Counted from the stretch's first letter, positions 22,589 to 31,018 are shown. The stretch: 34,849 nucleotides of DNA from Hyphomicrobiales bacterium (GCA_017305835.1 JAFKJY010000095.1:1-34849), one strand, 5' to 3'. Translations and numbers: made by a program. The notes: generated from the letters alone by a model not told the origin.

Positions 22589-23761
22589 TCAGTGCCGCTC
22601 GCCATCGCCATATCCGCCGAGCACCGATTTCGCGATGATGAGCTGCTGGATCTGCGACGTGCCCTCGTAGATGCGCATCAGGCGGACGTCGCGGTAGATG
22701 CGCTCGACCGGATATTCGGCCATGTAGCCGGCGCCGCCGAAGATCTGCACCGCGCGGTCGGCGATGCGCCCGACCGCCTCGGTGGCGAACAGCTTGGCGC
22801 AGGCCGCCTCGCGGGCGATGCGGGCGCCGTGGTCGAAGGAGGCGGCCGCGGCGCGGGTGAGCGCGGTGGCGGCGAGCAGTTCGGTCTCGCTGTCGGCGAT
22901 CATCGCCTGCACGAGCTGGAAGTCGGCGATAGGCGAGCCGAACTGTTTTCGCTGGAGCGCGTAGCCGCACATCTCGTTCATCAGCCGCCGCGCCTGGCCG
23001 ATGGCGAGCCCCGCCATGTGGATGCGGCCGCGGTCGAGCACCTTCATCGCGGTCCTGAAGCCGCGGCCGAGATTGGCGGGCCCGCCGATCAGCGCGTCCT
23101 CCGGGATGCGGACATTGTCGAAGGCGATGTCGCAGGTGCGCGTGCCGCGCTGGCCCATCTTCCGATCGTGCCCGCCGATCGTCACGCCCGGCGCGTCGGC
23201 CGGCACGACGAAGGCCGAGATGCCGGAGGCGCCGGGGCCGCCGGTCCGGGCGAGCAGGGTCAGCATCGTCGCGCGGCTGGCATTGGTGATGTAGCGCTTG
23301 GCGCCGTTGATGACGAAATGGTCGCCGTCGCGTTCGGCGCGCGTGCGGATGCTGGCGGCGTCCGAGCCCGCGTCCGGTTCGGTCAGCGCGAAGGAGGCGA
23401 CCGCCTCGCCGGTGGCGAGGCGCGGCAGCCATGCCTGCTTCTGCGCGTCGGTGCCGTCGATGACGATGCCCTGCGAGCCGATGCCGACATTGGTGCCGAA
23501 GACGGAGCGGAAGGCGAGCGCGGCCTTGCCGATCTCGGCCACGACCTCGAGCTCCTGCGCGAGGCTCAGGCCGAGGCCGCCATAGTCGCGCGGGATCGAC
23601 AGGCCGAACAGGCCGAGCTCGCGCATCTCGGCGACGATGTCGGCCGGCACGTCGTCGGTCTCCTCGACGGTCCTCTCGGCCGGGACCAGCCGCTCGCGCG
23701 TGAAGCGGGCGACCGTCTCCAGCACGGTGGCGAAGCTGTCCTCGTCGATGCCGGGATTCAT
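22589..23761 (-). CDS. Acyl-CoA dehydrogenase, classical single-subunit type
   Basis: 390 residues, typical homotetrameric length. Family blocks are ASFALTEPDAGSDAASIRTR for FAD binding, INGAKRYITNAS, RKQFGSPIADFQLVQ, QIFGGAGYMAEYPVERIYRD and the catalytic RIYEGTSQIQ with Glu 366 in the canonical place. This contrasts with the two heteromeric enzymes of the window. It should form a trans-2-enoyl-CoA and reduce ETF. I chose the ATG at 23761 (MNPGIDEDSF) with AGGACG upstream; the frame extends to 23914 through arginine-proline-rich sequence without family similarity. It lies between the dienoyl-CoA reductase-like and hydrolase genes in one operon. Confidence 0.94.
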   Translation of the reverse strand: MNPGIDEDSFATVLETVARFTRERLVPAERTVEETDDVPADIVAEMRELGLFGLSIPRDYGGLGLSLAQELEVVAEIGKAALAFRSVFGTNVGIGSQGIVIDGTDAQKQAWLPRLATGEAVASFALTEPDAGSDAASIRTRAERDGDHFVINGAKRYITNASRATMLTLLARTGGPGASGISAFVVPADAPGVTIGGHDRKMGQRGTRTCDIAFDNVRIPEDALIGGPANLGRGFRTAMKVLDRGRIHMAGLAIGQARRLMNEMCGYALQRKQFGSPIADFQLVQAMIADSETELLAATALTRAAAASFDHGARIAREAACAKLFATEAVGRIADRAVQIFGGAGYMAEYPVERIYRDVRLMRIYEGTSQIQQLIIAKSVLGGYGDGERH

Positions 23762-23798
23762 GTGTTCGTCCTGCGCGGTTGCCGTCCCTGCCACCCGC

Positions 23799-24683
23799 CT
23801 AGGCGGAGGCCGAGCGGGACGCCTTGTCCTTCTCGTTGCGGGCCTTGATATCCTCGCGCATCCGCTGCCAGTCGTCGCCCGTCCTGCTGCGGTAGGCGAA
23901 GAAATTGCCGCCATTGGCGAGCCAGTTGCCGCCGTCGATGGCGATGACCTGGCCGGTCAGCCAGTCGACGCCGTCGGCCATCAGGAAGGTCGCGAGGTTC
24001 TGGAGCTCGTGGATCTCGCCGACGCGCCTCATCGGATTGTCGTCGGCGCGCCACGCCATGCCCTCGCCGGGCGCCAGCCGCGCCGAGGCGCCCTCTGTCG
24101 GGAAGACGCCGGGGGCGATGGCGTTGAGCCTGATGCCGTAGCCGCCCCACTCGACGGCGAGCGAGCGGGTCAGCGCCTGCACCGCCGATTTCGACATGGC
24201 CGAGGGCACGACATAGGGGCCGGCGTTGAAGACCCAGGTGACGACGATCGAGACGACCGAGCCCGGCAGGCCGGCCGCGATCCAGCGGCGGCCGACCGCA
24301 TGGGTGACGTAGAAGGTGCCGCGCATGACGATGTCGGAGATGGCGTTGAAGCCGCGCGGCGACAGGTCCTCTGTGCGGCTGACGAAATTGCCGGCAGCGT
24401 TGTTGACGAGGCCCGTCAGCGGGCCGTGGTCGGCGAAGATGCCCTCGACCATGCCGTCGACCGCGTCGGCGTCCCGGATGTCGACGGCGTGCGCATGCAC
24501 CACGCCGCCCGCGCGGGCGGCCATCAGCTCGGCCGCCGTGTCGCGCAGCACCGTCTCGCGGCGGCCGCAGATGTGGATCTCGGCGCCCAGCGCCAAGTAC
24601 TTTTCGGCGATGGCGCGGCCCAGCCCGGTGCCGCCACCCGTCACCAGGATGCGCTTGCCTGCGAGGAGATCGGACTGGAACAT
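23799..24683 (-). CDS. SDR-family 2,4-dienoyl-CoA reductase-like protein with altered active site
   Basis: 294 residues. The NADP loop is TGGGTGLG (15-22), with GRR after strand 2 favouring NADP, and NNAAGNF follows at about 94-100. The stretch PYVVPSAMSKSAVQALTRSL and then GIRLNAIAPG closely follows mitochondrial 2,4-dienoyl-CoA reductase, which lacks the usual YxxxK and places its Tyr 15 residues before Lys. Here that position is W150 (K165 is retained), and the nearest Tyr is Y157. It would reduce dienoyl-CoA intermediates of unsaturated acids if active. The gene lies 32 nt after the CoA ligase and 37 nt before the dehydrogenase. Confidence 0.87.
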   Translation of the reverse strand: MFQSDLLAGKRILVTGGGTGLGRAIAEKYLALGAEIHICGRRETVLRDTAAELMAARAGGVVHAHAVDIRDADAVDGMVEGIFADHGPLTGLVNNAAGNFVSRTEDLSPRGFNAISDIVMRGTFYVTHAVGRRWIAAGLPGSVVSIVVTWVFNAGPYVVPSAMSKSAVQALTRSLAVEWGGYGIRLNAIAPGVFPTEGASARLAPGEGMAWRADDNPMRRVGEIHELQNLATFLMADGVDWLTGQVIAIDGGNWLANGGNFFAYRSRTGDDWQRMREDIKARNEKDKASRSASA

Positions 24684-24715
24684 GGGAGAGCGCTCGGTCG
24701 GTTGGTTGCGGGTCG

Positions 24716-26314
24716 TCAGGCGACGCTGCCGAAGCGCTGCGCCCGGACGGCGATGCCGGCCGCCTCGCGGTCCCAGGTGTCGGCCGTCACGCCGTCGCGG
24801 CGCAGGTCGGCCTTGCGGATCTTGTTGGACGGCGTGCGCGGCATGTCGCGCAGCACGCGGACATAGCGCGGCACCATGAAATGCGGCATGCGCTCCGTCA
24901 GGAACGCGATGAGGTCGGCCGGCACCACTTCGGCGTCGCCCAGCGGCGAGACGACGACGAGGATCTCCTGGTCGCCATGCTCGCTGGAGACCGCGATCGC
25001 CGCCGCGTCCTCGACGGCGGCGAAGGCCTTGACCTCGCGCTCGACCTCGATCGAGGAGATGTTCTCGCCGCGCCGGCGGATGACGTCCTTGATGCGGTCT
25101 GCGAAGAAGACATTGCCGTCGGCGTCGCGCCAGGCGGCGTCTCCGGTGTGGAACCAGCCGTTGCGCCAGGCCGCCACCGTCGCCTCGGGGTTGGCCTCGT
25201 AGCCGTCGTTCACCGTCCAGGGATGCTGCGCGCGCACGACGATCTCGCCGACCTGCCCGGCCGGGACCTCCATGTCGTGTGCATCGACGATGCGGACCTC
25301 CATGCCGTCGCGGACGCGGCCGCAGCTTCCCTCCACGGTCGAGTCGAGATCGCCGACGATGGGCACGGACAGCTCGGTCATGCCGAAGCTCGGGAAGAAG
25401 GAGACGCCGAAACGGCCGGCGAAGGCGCGCGAGGCCGCGTCCGCCGCCACGACGTTGACGAGGCGCAGGCCGTGCCTGCGGTCGTCGGGATGCGCCGGGG
25501 CCTTGTTGAGGAAGTTGAGGAGCGACGGCCCCATGCCGGGAACGGCGGTCGCCTCGAAGCGCCGGACGTCGTCCCAGAAGGTGCTGGTCTTGAAGCCCTC
25601 GAGCACGATCACCGAGGCGCCGGCCATGATCGCGCCCATCAGCGCGGCGAGCGGGCCGATATGGCAGAGCGGCGTCGTCAGCATCACACGGTCGGAGGCC
25701 TCGAGGAAGCCGAAATGGGTCCTGCCGACCGACCAGAGCTGGCCGTTGGGCACGCGGACGGCCTTCACGCCGCCCGTGGTGCCGGAGGTGTAGAGGATGA
25801 CGCCGAGGTCCCAGGGCTGGGTTCCGGCGGGCTCGGGCAGGCCGTCGGCCGGCATGCGCAGCGGCTCGCCTTCGCCGCCGAGGACCACCGCCGGGCACGG
25901 CGCGGGCGCCTCCATCTCGGAGAGCCTGTCGGCCAGCGCCGCATGGGTGACGATCAGGCGGGGCTTCACCACCTGCAGCGAGTCCTGCAGCGAGCGGCCG
26001 CGCAGCGCGGGGTTCATGGGAACGGGCGTCGCGCCGAGCAGCGCGGTCGCCAGCATCACGCGCAGATGGGCGGCGCTGTTGGGCAGCCAGTTGACGACGC
26101 GGTCGCCGGCCGAGACGCCGCGCGCGGCGAGCGCGGCGGCCGTCTCCCGCGCGACCAGCAGGGCCTCGCCATTGCTCCAGCGGGAGCCGTCGGAAAACAG
26201 GGCGAAGGGGGCGTCGGGCGCCTGCGCCGCGCGGCGGACCAGCATCAGCGCGATCGAGCATTCTTCGGCGCCGGGGGTCCTGGCCTCGCCCAGCCATACC
26301 GGATGCGTCTTCAA
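24716..26314 (-). CDS. Acyl-CoA synthetase (AMP-forming CoA ligase)
   Basis: 532 residues of the ANL superfamily. The P-loop is YTSGTTGGVK (175-184), followed by FPSFGMTEL, the adenylate-binding NGWFHTGDAAW, the hinge segment DRIKDVIRRRGENIS and the C-terminal catalytic lysine near 505 in SNKIRKADLR. It activates a free carboxylic acid with ATP and CoA, the entry step for the oxidation genes of this window. The ATG at 26314 starts MKTHPVWLGE after a GGAGACGGAGGG purine-rich leader. It heads an operon of CoA ligase, dienoyl-CoA reductase-like SDR, acyl-CoA dehydrogenase and hydrolase, preceded by motif copy 7. Acyl specificity cannot be read from the motifs. Confidence 0.93.
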   Translation of the reverse strand: MKTHPVWLGEARTPGAEECSIALMLVRRAAQAPDAPFALFSDGSRWSNGEALLVARETAAALAARGVSAGDRVVNWLPNSAAHLRVMLATALLGATPVPMNPALRGRSLQDSLQVVKPRLIVTHAALADRLSEMEAPAPCPAVVLGGEGEPLRMPADGLPEPAGTQPWDLGVILYTSGTTGGVKAVRVPNGQLWSVGRTHFGFLEASDRVMLTTPLCHIGPLAALMGAIMAGASVIVLEGFKTSTFWDDVRRFEATAVPGMGPSLLNFLNKAPAHPDDRRHGLRLVNVVAADAASRAFAGRFGVSFFPSFGMTELSVPIVGDLDSTVEGSCGRVRDGMEVRIVDAHDMEVPAGQVGEIVVRAQHPWTVNDGYEANPEATVAAWRNGWFHTGDAAWRDADGNVFFADRIKDVIRRRGENISSIEVEREVKAFAAVEDAAAIAVSSEHGDQEILVVVSPLGDAEVVPADLIAFLTERMPHFMVPRYVRVLRDMPRTPSNKIRKADLRRDGVTADTWDREAAGIAVRAQRFGSVA

Positions 26315-26348
26315 GTTACCCTCCGTCTCCAGCGGAACGATCCCAATT

Positions 26349-26358
26349 AAGTATTCTT
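26349..26358 (-). promoter_or_regulatory. Repeated operator-like motif, copy 7 (CoA ligase operon)
   Basis: AAGTATTCTT on the plus strand; in gene orientation CATAATAAGAATACTTAATT, 34 nt before the start at 26314. Nine of ten core bases match the palindrome, and the CCAATTAAGTAT flank is shared with copy 3. Confidence 0.64.
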
Positions 26359-26501
26359 ATTATGCCCGTCAATCCACAATGGCGGCCATATGCCGGTGCA
26401 AATTTCCAATTCCTCATACGCGATAGGCCGCGGCGAGCGACCCGTTTCGACCGCCTCGCGCATCCTGTCCGGGCCACTCAGCCGCCGAATGCTGTGACTA
26501 G

Positions 26502-26517
26502 CACGGCTTTTGCCGTG
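26502..26517 (+). other. Small hairpin upstream of the nuclease-helicase gene
   Basis: CACGGC and GCCGTG pair perfectly around a TTTT loop, about 78 nt before the chosen start. It may belong to the mRNA leader; no function is evident. Confidence 0.35.
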
Positions 26518-26594
26518 AACGGTCCCGTTTCCGCCTGTTATCAATGCGATCTGGATCGGTGGATCCGTCCATTCCGCGAGACGAACGACTGTCC

Positions 26595-29500
26595 ATGAGC
26601 TTCCACGCCGACCTGCACATCCACTCGAAGCACTCCCGCGCCACGAGCCGGGACCTCGACCTCGAGCATCTGTTCTGGTGGGCGGCGCGCAAGGGCGTGC
26701 GCGTCGTCGGCACCGGCGACTGCGTGCATCCGGTCTGGCTCGCCGAGATCAAGGACAAGCTGGTGGCCGAAGGCAACGGGCTGTTCCGGCTCAGGCCCGA
26801 GATCGAGGCAGCGCTGTGGGAGACGCTGCCGCCCGCCTGCCGGCGGCCGGTGTCCTTCATGCTCTGCACCGAGATCTCGACCATCTACAAGAAGGGCGAC
26901 AAGACGCGGAAGATCCACCACCTGATCTATACCGCCGATCTCGACACGGCCGACCGGCTGGCGGCGAGCCTTGGGCGCATCGGCAACATCGCCTCCGACG
27001 GCCGGCCGATCCTCGGGCTCGATTCGCGCGACCTTTTGGAGATCGCGCTGGAATCGGGGCCGGACTCCTACCTCGTGCCGGCCCATATCTGGACGCCGTG
27101 GTTCGCCGCGCTCGGCTCGCAGTCGGGTTTCGATTCCATCGAGGAATGCTATGGCGACCTCGCCGGCCACATCTTCGCGGTGGAGACGGGCCTGTCGTCC
27201 GATCCGGCGATGAACTGGCGCATCTCGGCGCTCGACCGCTTCCGCCTGACCTCCAATTCGGACGCGCATTCGCCCGGCAAGATCGGCCGCGAGGCGACGC
27301 GGTTCTCCTGCGAGCCGGACTACCTCGCGATCCGCCGCGCGCTGGAGACCGGCGAAGGCTATGTCGGCACGGTCGAGTTCTTCCCCGAGGAAGGCAAGTA
27401 CCACATGGACGGGCACCGCGCCTGCGGCACCCGCCTCGACCCGCGGGAGACGATCGCGCTCGGCGGACGCTGCCCGGTATGCGGCCGGCCGGTCACGGTG
27501 GGCGTCGCGCACCGCGTCGAATCGCTCGCCGACCGCAGCGAGGCGGAGGCCGTGCCGCCGGCCACGGCCGGCGCGGTGTCGAGCCTGGTGCCGCTGCCCG
27601 AGATCCTGTCCGAGATCGTCGACAGCGGCGTCGGCTCGAAGACCGTCACTCACACCTACGACCGCGCCATCGCCGCGCTCGGGCCGGAGCTCGACGTGCT
27701 GCAGGAAATGCCGGTCGAGGACGTCGCCAAGGTGCATCCGCTGCTCGGCGAGGCGGTGACGCGGCTGCGCGCCGGCGACGTCATCAGGCAGGCCGGCTAT
27801 GACGGCGAATACGGCGTCATCCGGCTGTTTCAGGACGGCGAGCTCGACAGCCTCGCCGGCAACCGGCTGCTGTTCGACGCACCACGCGCCAGCCGCACGA
27901 AGCCGGAAAGGCGCAGGGCGAAGGAGGAGGACGCGGGCGAAGCCGCAGCCCCCGAGGAACACGCCGCGGCGCAGCCTTCGGGCCGCGAGGGCGTGCTCGC
28001 CGGGCTCGACGCCGACCAGGCGCGCGCGGCGGAAGCGGTCGACGGGCCGCTGATGGTGATCGCCGGCCCCGGCTCGGGCAAGACGCGCATGCTCACCCAC
28101 CGCATCGCGCATCTCGTGCGCGAGCGCGGCGTGCCGGCCGACGCGTGCCTGGCCGTCACCTTCACGCGCAAGGCGACGGAGGAGCTGCGCACCCGGCTGG
28201 CCGGCCTGCTCGGCGCGGAGGCGCGGGCGGTGGCGGTCCACAGCTTCCATTCGCTTGGGTTGGCGATCCTGCGCGTGCATGCCGGCCGCGCCGGCCTCGG
28301 TGGCGATTTCCGCATCGCCGCGGAGGCGGAGCGCAGGGCGGCGCTGGCCGCCGCGCTCGGCATCGGCGAGGCGCGGGCCAGCCGCCTGCTCAGGGCCGTC
28401 TCGGCGCTCAAGCGCACCGGCGCCAGGGGCACGGACGAGGAGGAAGCGGCCCGCGCCGCGCTCGATCAAGCGGGCCGCGCGCAGGGCTGGGTCGACTTCG
28501 ACGACCTCGTCGTGCTGGCGGCCGACCTGCTCGAAGCCAATGCGGACATCGCGGCCGACTGGCAGGCGCGCTTCCGCCACGTCGTCGCCGACGAGTTCCA
28601 AGACATAGACGAGCAGCAATACAGGCTGCTGCGGCTGATCGCCGGCGACGACGGCAGGTTCTGCGCGATCGGCGACCCCGACCAGGCGATCTACGGCTTT
28701 CGCGGGGCGGACGCCGCCTGCTTCGCCCGCTTCGGCCGCGACTTTCCCGGTGCGCCGACGCTGCGGCTGACGCGCAACTACCGCTCGGCCGGCACGATCG
28801 TGACGGCGGCGTCCGGCTTCATCGGCGCATCGGCCGGCATCATGCGCCCGGCGGGCAGCCCGATCGTCACCCACGCGGCGGCGAACGAGGCGGCCGAGGC
28901 CGACTTCATCGCGGGCGCAATCGAGGACCTGCTGGGCGGCCACGACCTGCTGGCGGCCAACCGCGGCGGCGGCAGGGCCGCCGGCCGGCCGCTCGGCTTC
29001 GGCGACTGCGCCGTACTCTACCGCACCGACGCGCAGGCGGCGGCGCTGCGGGCCGCCTTCGACCGCACCGGCATCCCTTACATGAAGAGCTCGCCCGCGC
29101 CGCTTGCCGGGCACTCCGGCGTAAGCGCGATCCTCGACGCGCTGGCGGTGGAAGAAGAGGCGGGAACGCCCCTTTCGGCGCGCATCGCGCAGGCGGCGGA
29201 AAGCGCGCGCAGGGCCGAGAAGGCGGATGCTGCCGCGCTCGCCGAGGCGCGCGGCTGGCTCGCCACGCTCGCGGCGTCGGACGCGGTGGCCGGCGACGCT
29301 GGCCGCTTGGCGGAGGCGGCGGCGCTGTCGACGGAAGCCGATTTCCGCGACGCGCGCGCCGACCGCGTCTCGCTGATGACCATGCACGCGGCGAAGGGGC
29401 TGGAATTCGCGATCGTCTTCGTGGTGGGCATGGAGGCGGGGCTGGTGCCGTTCTCGTGGGACGCCTCGGCACCGCAGGACGCGGCGGCGCTCGCCGAGGA

Positions 29501-29696
29501 ACGGCGGCTGTTCTACGTCGCCATGACGCGCGCCAAGGACCGGCTGTTCCTCACCCGCGCGGCCGAGCGCTTCCAGCGCGGCGCGGTGCGGCCGGCGGCA
29601 GCCTCGCCCTTCCTCAGCGAGATCGCGGCTGAGCTGACCACCAGCGAGGCCGGACTGCGCCGACGCAGGCCGGCGCAGCAGCTCAGCCTGCTCTGA
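26595..29696 (+). CDS. EndoQ-like PHP nuclease fused to a UvrD/PcrA-type helicase with C-terminal clamp-type motif
   Basis: 1033 residues in three parts. Residues 1-230 are a PHP metal-dependent phosphoesterase: H8/H10 (DLHIHSKHS), D42/H45, E93 (CTEIS), H108-H109, H164 and D223/H225 (SNSDAHS). Residues 270-300 form a zinc finger (GHRACG and CPVCGRP) and the section to about 430 continues the EndoQ family, which cuts 5' of deaminated bases. After a charged linker (432-468) comes an SF1A helicase: Walker A GPGSGKT 491-497, DEFQD near 666, GDPDQAIYGFRG near 693, LTRNYRS, MHAAKGLEF near 930 and YVAMTRAKD near 976. The region corresponding to the 2B domain is short. The protein ends QQLSLL, matching the bacterial sliding-clamp peptide. 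The start at 26595 matches the family N-terminus. It stands alone among catabolic genes and lacks the regulon motif. Confidence 0.9.
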   Translation: MSFHADLHIHSKHSRATSRDLDLEHLFWWAARKGVRVVGTGDCVHPVWLAEIKDKLVAEGNGLFRLRPEIEAALWETLPPACRRPVSFMLCTEISTIYKKGDKTRKIHHLIYTADLDTADRLAASLGRIGNIASDGRPILGLDSRDLLEIALESGPDSYLVPAHIWTPWFAALGSQSGFDSIEECYGDLAGHIFAVETGLSSDPAMNWRISALDRFRLTSNSDAHSPGKIGREATRFSCEPDYLAIRRALETGEGYVGTVEFFPEEGKYHMDGHRACGTRLDPRETIALGGRCPVCGRPVTVGVAHRVESLADRSEAEAVPPATAGAVSSLVPLPEILSEIVDSGVGSKTVTHTYDRAIAALGPELDVLQEMPVEDVAKVHPLLGEAVTRLRAGDVIRQAGYDGEYGVIRLFQDGELDSLAGNRLLFDAPRASRTKPERRRAKEEDAGEAAAPEEHAAAQPSGREGVLAGLDADQARAAEAVDGPLMVIAGPGSGKTRMLTHRIAHLVRERGVPADACLAVTFTRKATEELRTRLAGLLGAEARAVAVHSFHSLGLAILRVHAGRAGLGGDFRIAAEAERRAALAAALGIGEARASRLLRAVSALKRTGARGTDEEEAARAALDQAGRAQGWVDFDDLVVLAADLLEANADIAADWQARFRHVVADEFQDIDEQQYRLLRLIAGDDGRFCAIGDPDQAIYGFRGADAACFARFGRDFPGAPTLRLTRNYRSAGTIVTAASGFIGASAGIMRPAGSPIVTHAAANEAAEADFIAGAIEDLLGGHDLLAANRGGGRAAGRPLGFGDCAVLYRTDAQAAALRAAFDRTGIPYMKSSPAPLAGHSGVSAILDALAVEEEAGTPLSARIAQAAESARRAEKADAAALAEARGWLATLAASDAVAGDAGRLAEAAALSTEADFRDARADRVSLMTMHAAKGLEFAIVFVVGMEAGLVPFSWDASAPQDAAALAEERRLFYVAMTRAKDRLFLTRAAERFQRGAVRPAAASPFLSEIAAELTTSEAGLRRRRPAQQLSLL

Positions 29697-29713
29697 GCTG
29701 GCACGTCGCCGGC

Positions 29714-31018
29714 CTACCTGATCAGGTTCGGCAGGAACAGCACGATGATCGGCAGGGCAATGATGAGCGTCACCACCACCATGTCGGCGGCGAAGAACAG
29801 CGCCACGCCGCGGAAGATCTCGCCCAGCGTCGCATATTGCGAGGCGACGTTGCGGATGACGAAGACGTTCATGCCGAGCGGCGGCGTGATCATGCCGATC
29901 TCCAGCATCTTGACCAGGAAGACGCCGAACCAGACGAGGTCGATGTGCTGGGCGTTGAGCACGGGCATCAGCACCGGCAGCGTCACCAGCATCGCCCCGA
30001 ACGGCTCCATGAACATGCCGAGGATCAGGTAGATGATCACGATGATGATCATCAGCTCGGCATAGTTCAGGTCGTAGGACTGCACGGCGCTGCTGATGAG
30101 CCCCGCCGCGCCGGAAAGGCCGAGGAACTTGGTGAACATCACCGCGCAGACGCCGACGATGAACAGCGAGGCGCAGGTGCCGAGCGTGTCGAGCACGGAC
30201 TTGCGGAACACCTCCCAGGTCAGCCGGCCGGTGAGGCCGGCGAACAGGATGGCGCCAGCGGCGCCGACGGCGCCCGCTTCCGTGGCCGTGAAGTAGCCGC
30301 TGAACAGGCCGCCGAAGATCAGCAGGATCAACCCGACCGTCGGCCAGACGGCCCGGATCACCGCGCCGGCATCGAGGTCCTCGACGCCGATGGGCGTGCT
30401 CGGGACGATGTCCTTGCGGAACGTCGCCACCAGCAGGATCACGGCGATGTAGCTCGCGGCGGTGAGCAGACCGACCGAGATGCCGCCGACGAAGACCTGG
30501 CTGACCGACGTCTCGGAGAAGACGCCGTAGATGATCATCAGGATCGAGGGCGGGATCAGCGCGCCGATGGTGCCGCCGGCAGCGAGCGCGCCGGTGGCGA
30601 AGCTCGGCTTGTAGCCCGCCTTGACCATCTCGGGGATGGCGATGCGGCCCATCGAGGCGGCGGTGGCGAGGCTGGAGCCGCAAACGGCGGCGAAGCCGGA
30701 GCAGGCGAAGACGGCGGCGATGCCGAGCCCGCCCGGCACCCTGCGCAGGCCGAGCTTGGCGGCGTCGAACAGGCCCGCCGTCAGGCCCGAATAATAGGCG
30801 ACGAAACCCATCAGCAGGAACATCGGCACGGCCGACAGCGTCCAGCTCGCGACGAAATCGTAGGGCGTATTGGCGAGGATGCCGATGGCCGGGTGGATGC
30901 CGAACAGGAACCAGACGCCGCAGAAGGCGATCAGCGCCATGGCGATGGCGATCGGCACCTCCAGCGCGATGAGCACGAAGAAGGCGGCAAGGCCGATGAA
31001 GCCGGCGGCGGTGTTCAT
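29714..31018 (-). CDS. dctM: TRAP transporter large permease (DctM-like)
   Basis: 434 residues, very hydrophobic with about 12 membrane segments. Family markers include the early FLLMGFVAYYSG, the ACSGFAAVCGSSLATAASMG and GALIPPSILMIIYG re-entrant loops, the FTATEAGAVGAAGA segment and the late GMITPPLGMNVFVI. It is the Na+-coupled channel of a TRAP carboxylate importer. The start at 31018 overlaps the dctQ stop by 4 nt. The 3' end faces that of the nuclease-helicase gene across 17 nt, with no obvious terminator between them. Confidence 0.95.
   Translation of the reverse strand: MNTAAGFIGLAAFFVLIALEVPIAIAMALIAFCGVWFLFGIHPAIGILANTPYDFVASWTLSAVPMFLLMGFVAYYSGLTAGLFDAAKLGLRRVPGGLGIAAVFACSGFAAVCGSSLATAASMGRIAIPEMVKAGYKPSFATGALAAGGTIGALIPPSILMIIYGVFSETSVSQVFVGGISVGLLTAASYIAVILLVATFRKDIVPSTPIGVEDLDAGAVIRAVWPTVGLILLIFGGLFSGYFTATEAGAVGAAGAILFAGLTGRLTWEVFRKSVLDTLGTCASLFIVGVCAVMFTKFLGLSGAAGLISSAVQSYDLNYAELMIIIVIIYLILGMFMEPFGAMLVTLPVLMPVLNAQHIDLVWFGVFLVKMLEIGMITPPLGMNVFVIRNVASQYATLGEIFRGVALFFAADMVVVTLIIALPIIVLFLPNLIR

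Larger units (their letters stand above)
26315..26594. promoter_or_regulatory. Divergent region between the CoA ligase operon and the nuclease-helicase gene
   Basis: 280 nt with no convincing gene. Motif copy 7 (26349-26358) serves the left operon; TTGACG occurs at 26372-26367 on that strand. The half facing the nuclease-helicase gene has no motif copy, only a small hairpin at 26502-26517. An in-frame ATG at 26544 could add 17 residues to that protein. Confidence 0.55.

Noticed and set aside
24594..24603. AAGTACTTTT, similar to the repeated motif
   Set aside because: It lies inside the dienoyl-CoA reductase-like coding sequence, encodes conserved residues of the first alpha helix, lacks the AT-rich flanks and is not near a start codon.
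26544..26594. Longer start (ATG 26544) for the nuclease-helicase
   Set aside because: It is possible, but the family N-terminus aligns at 26595 and neither start has a strong ribosome binding site, so the shorter one was kept.
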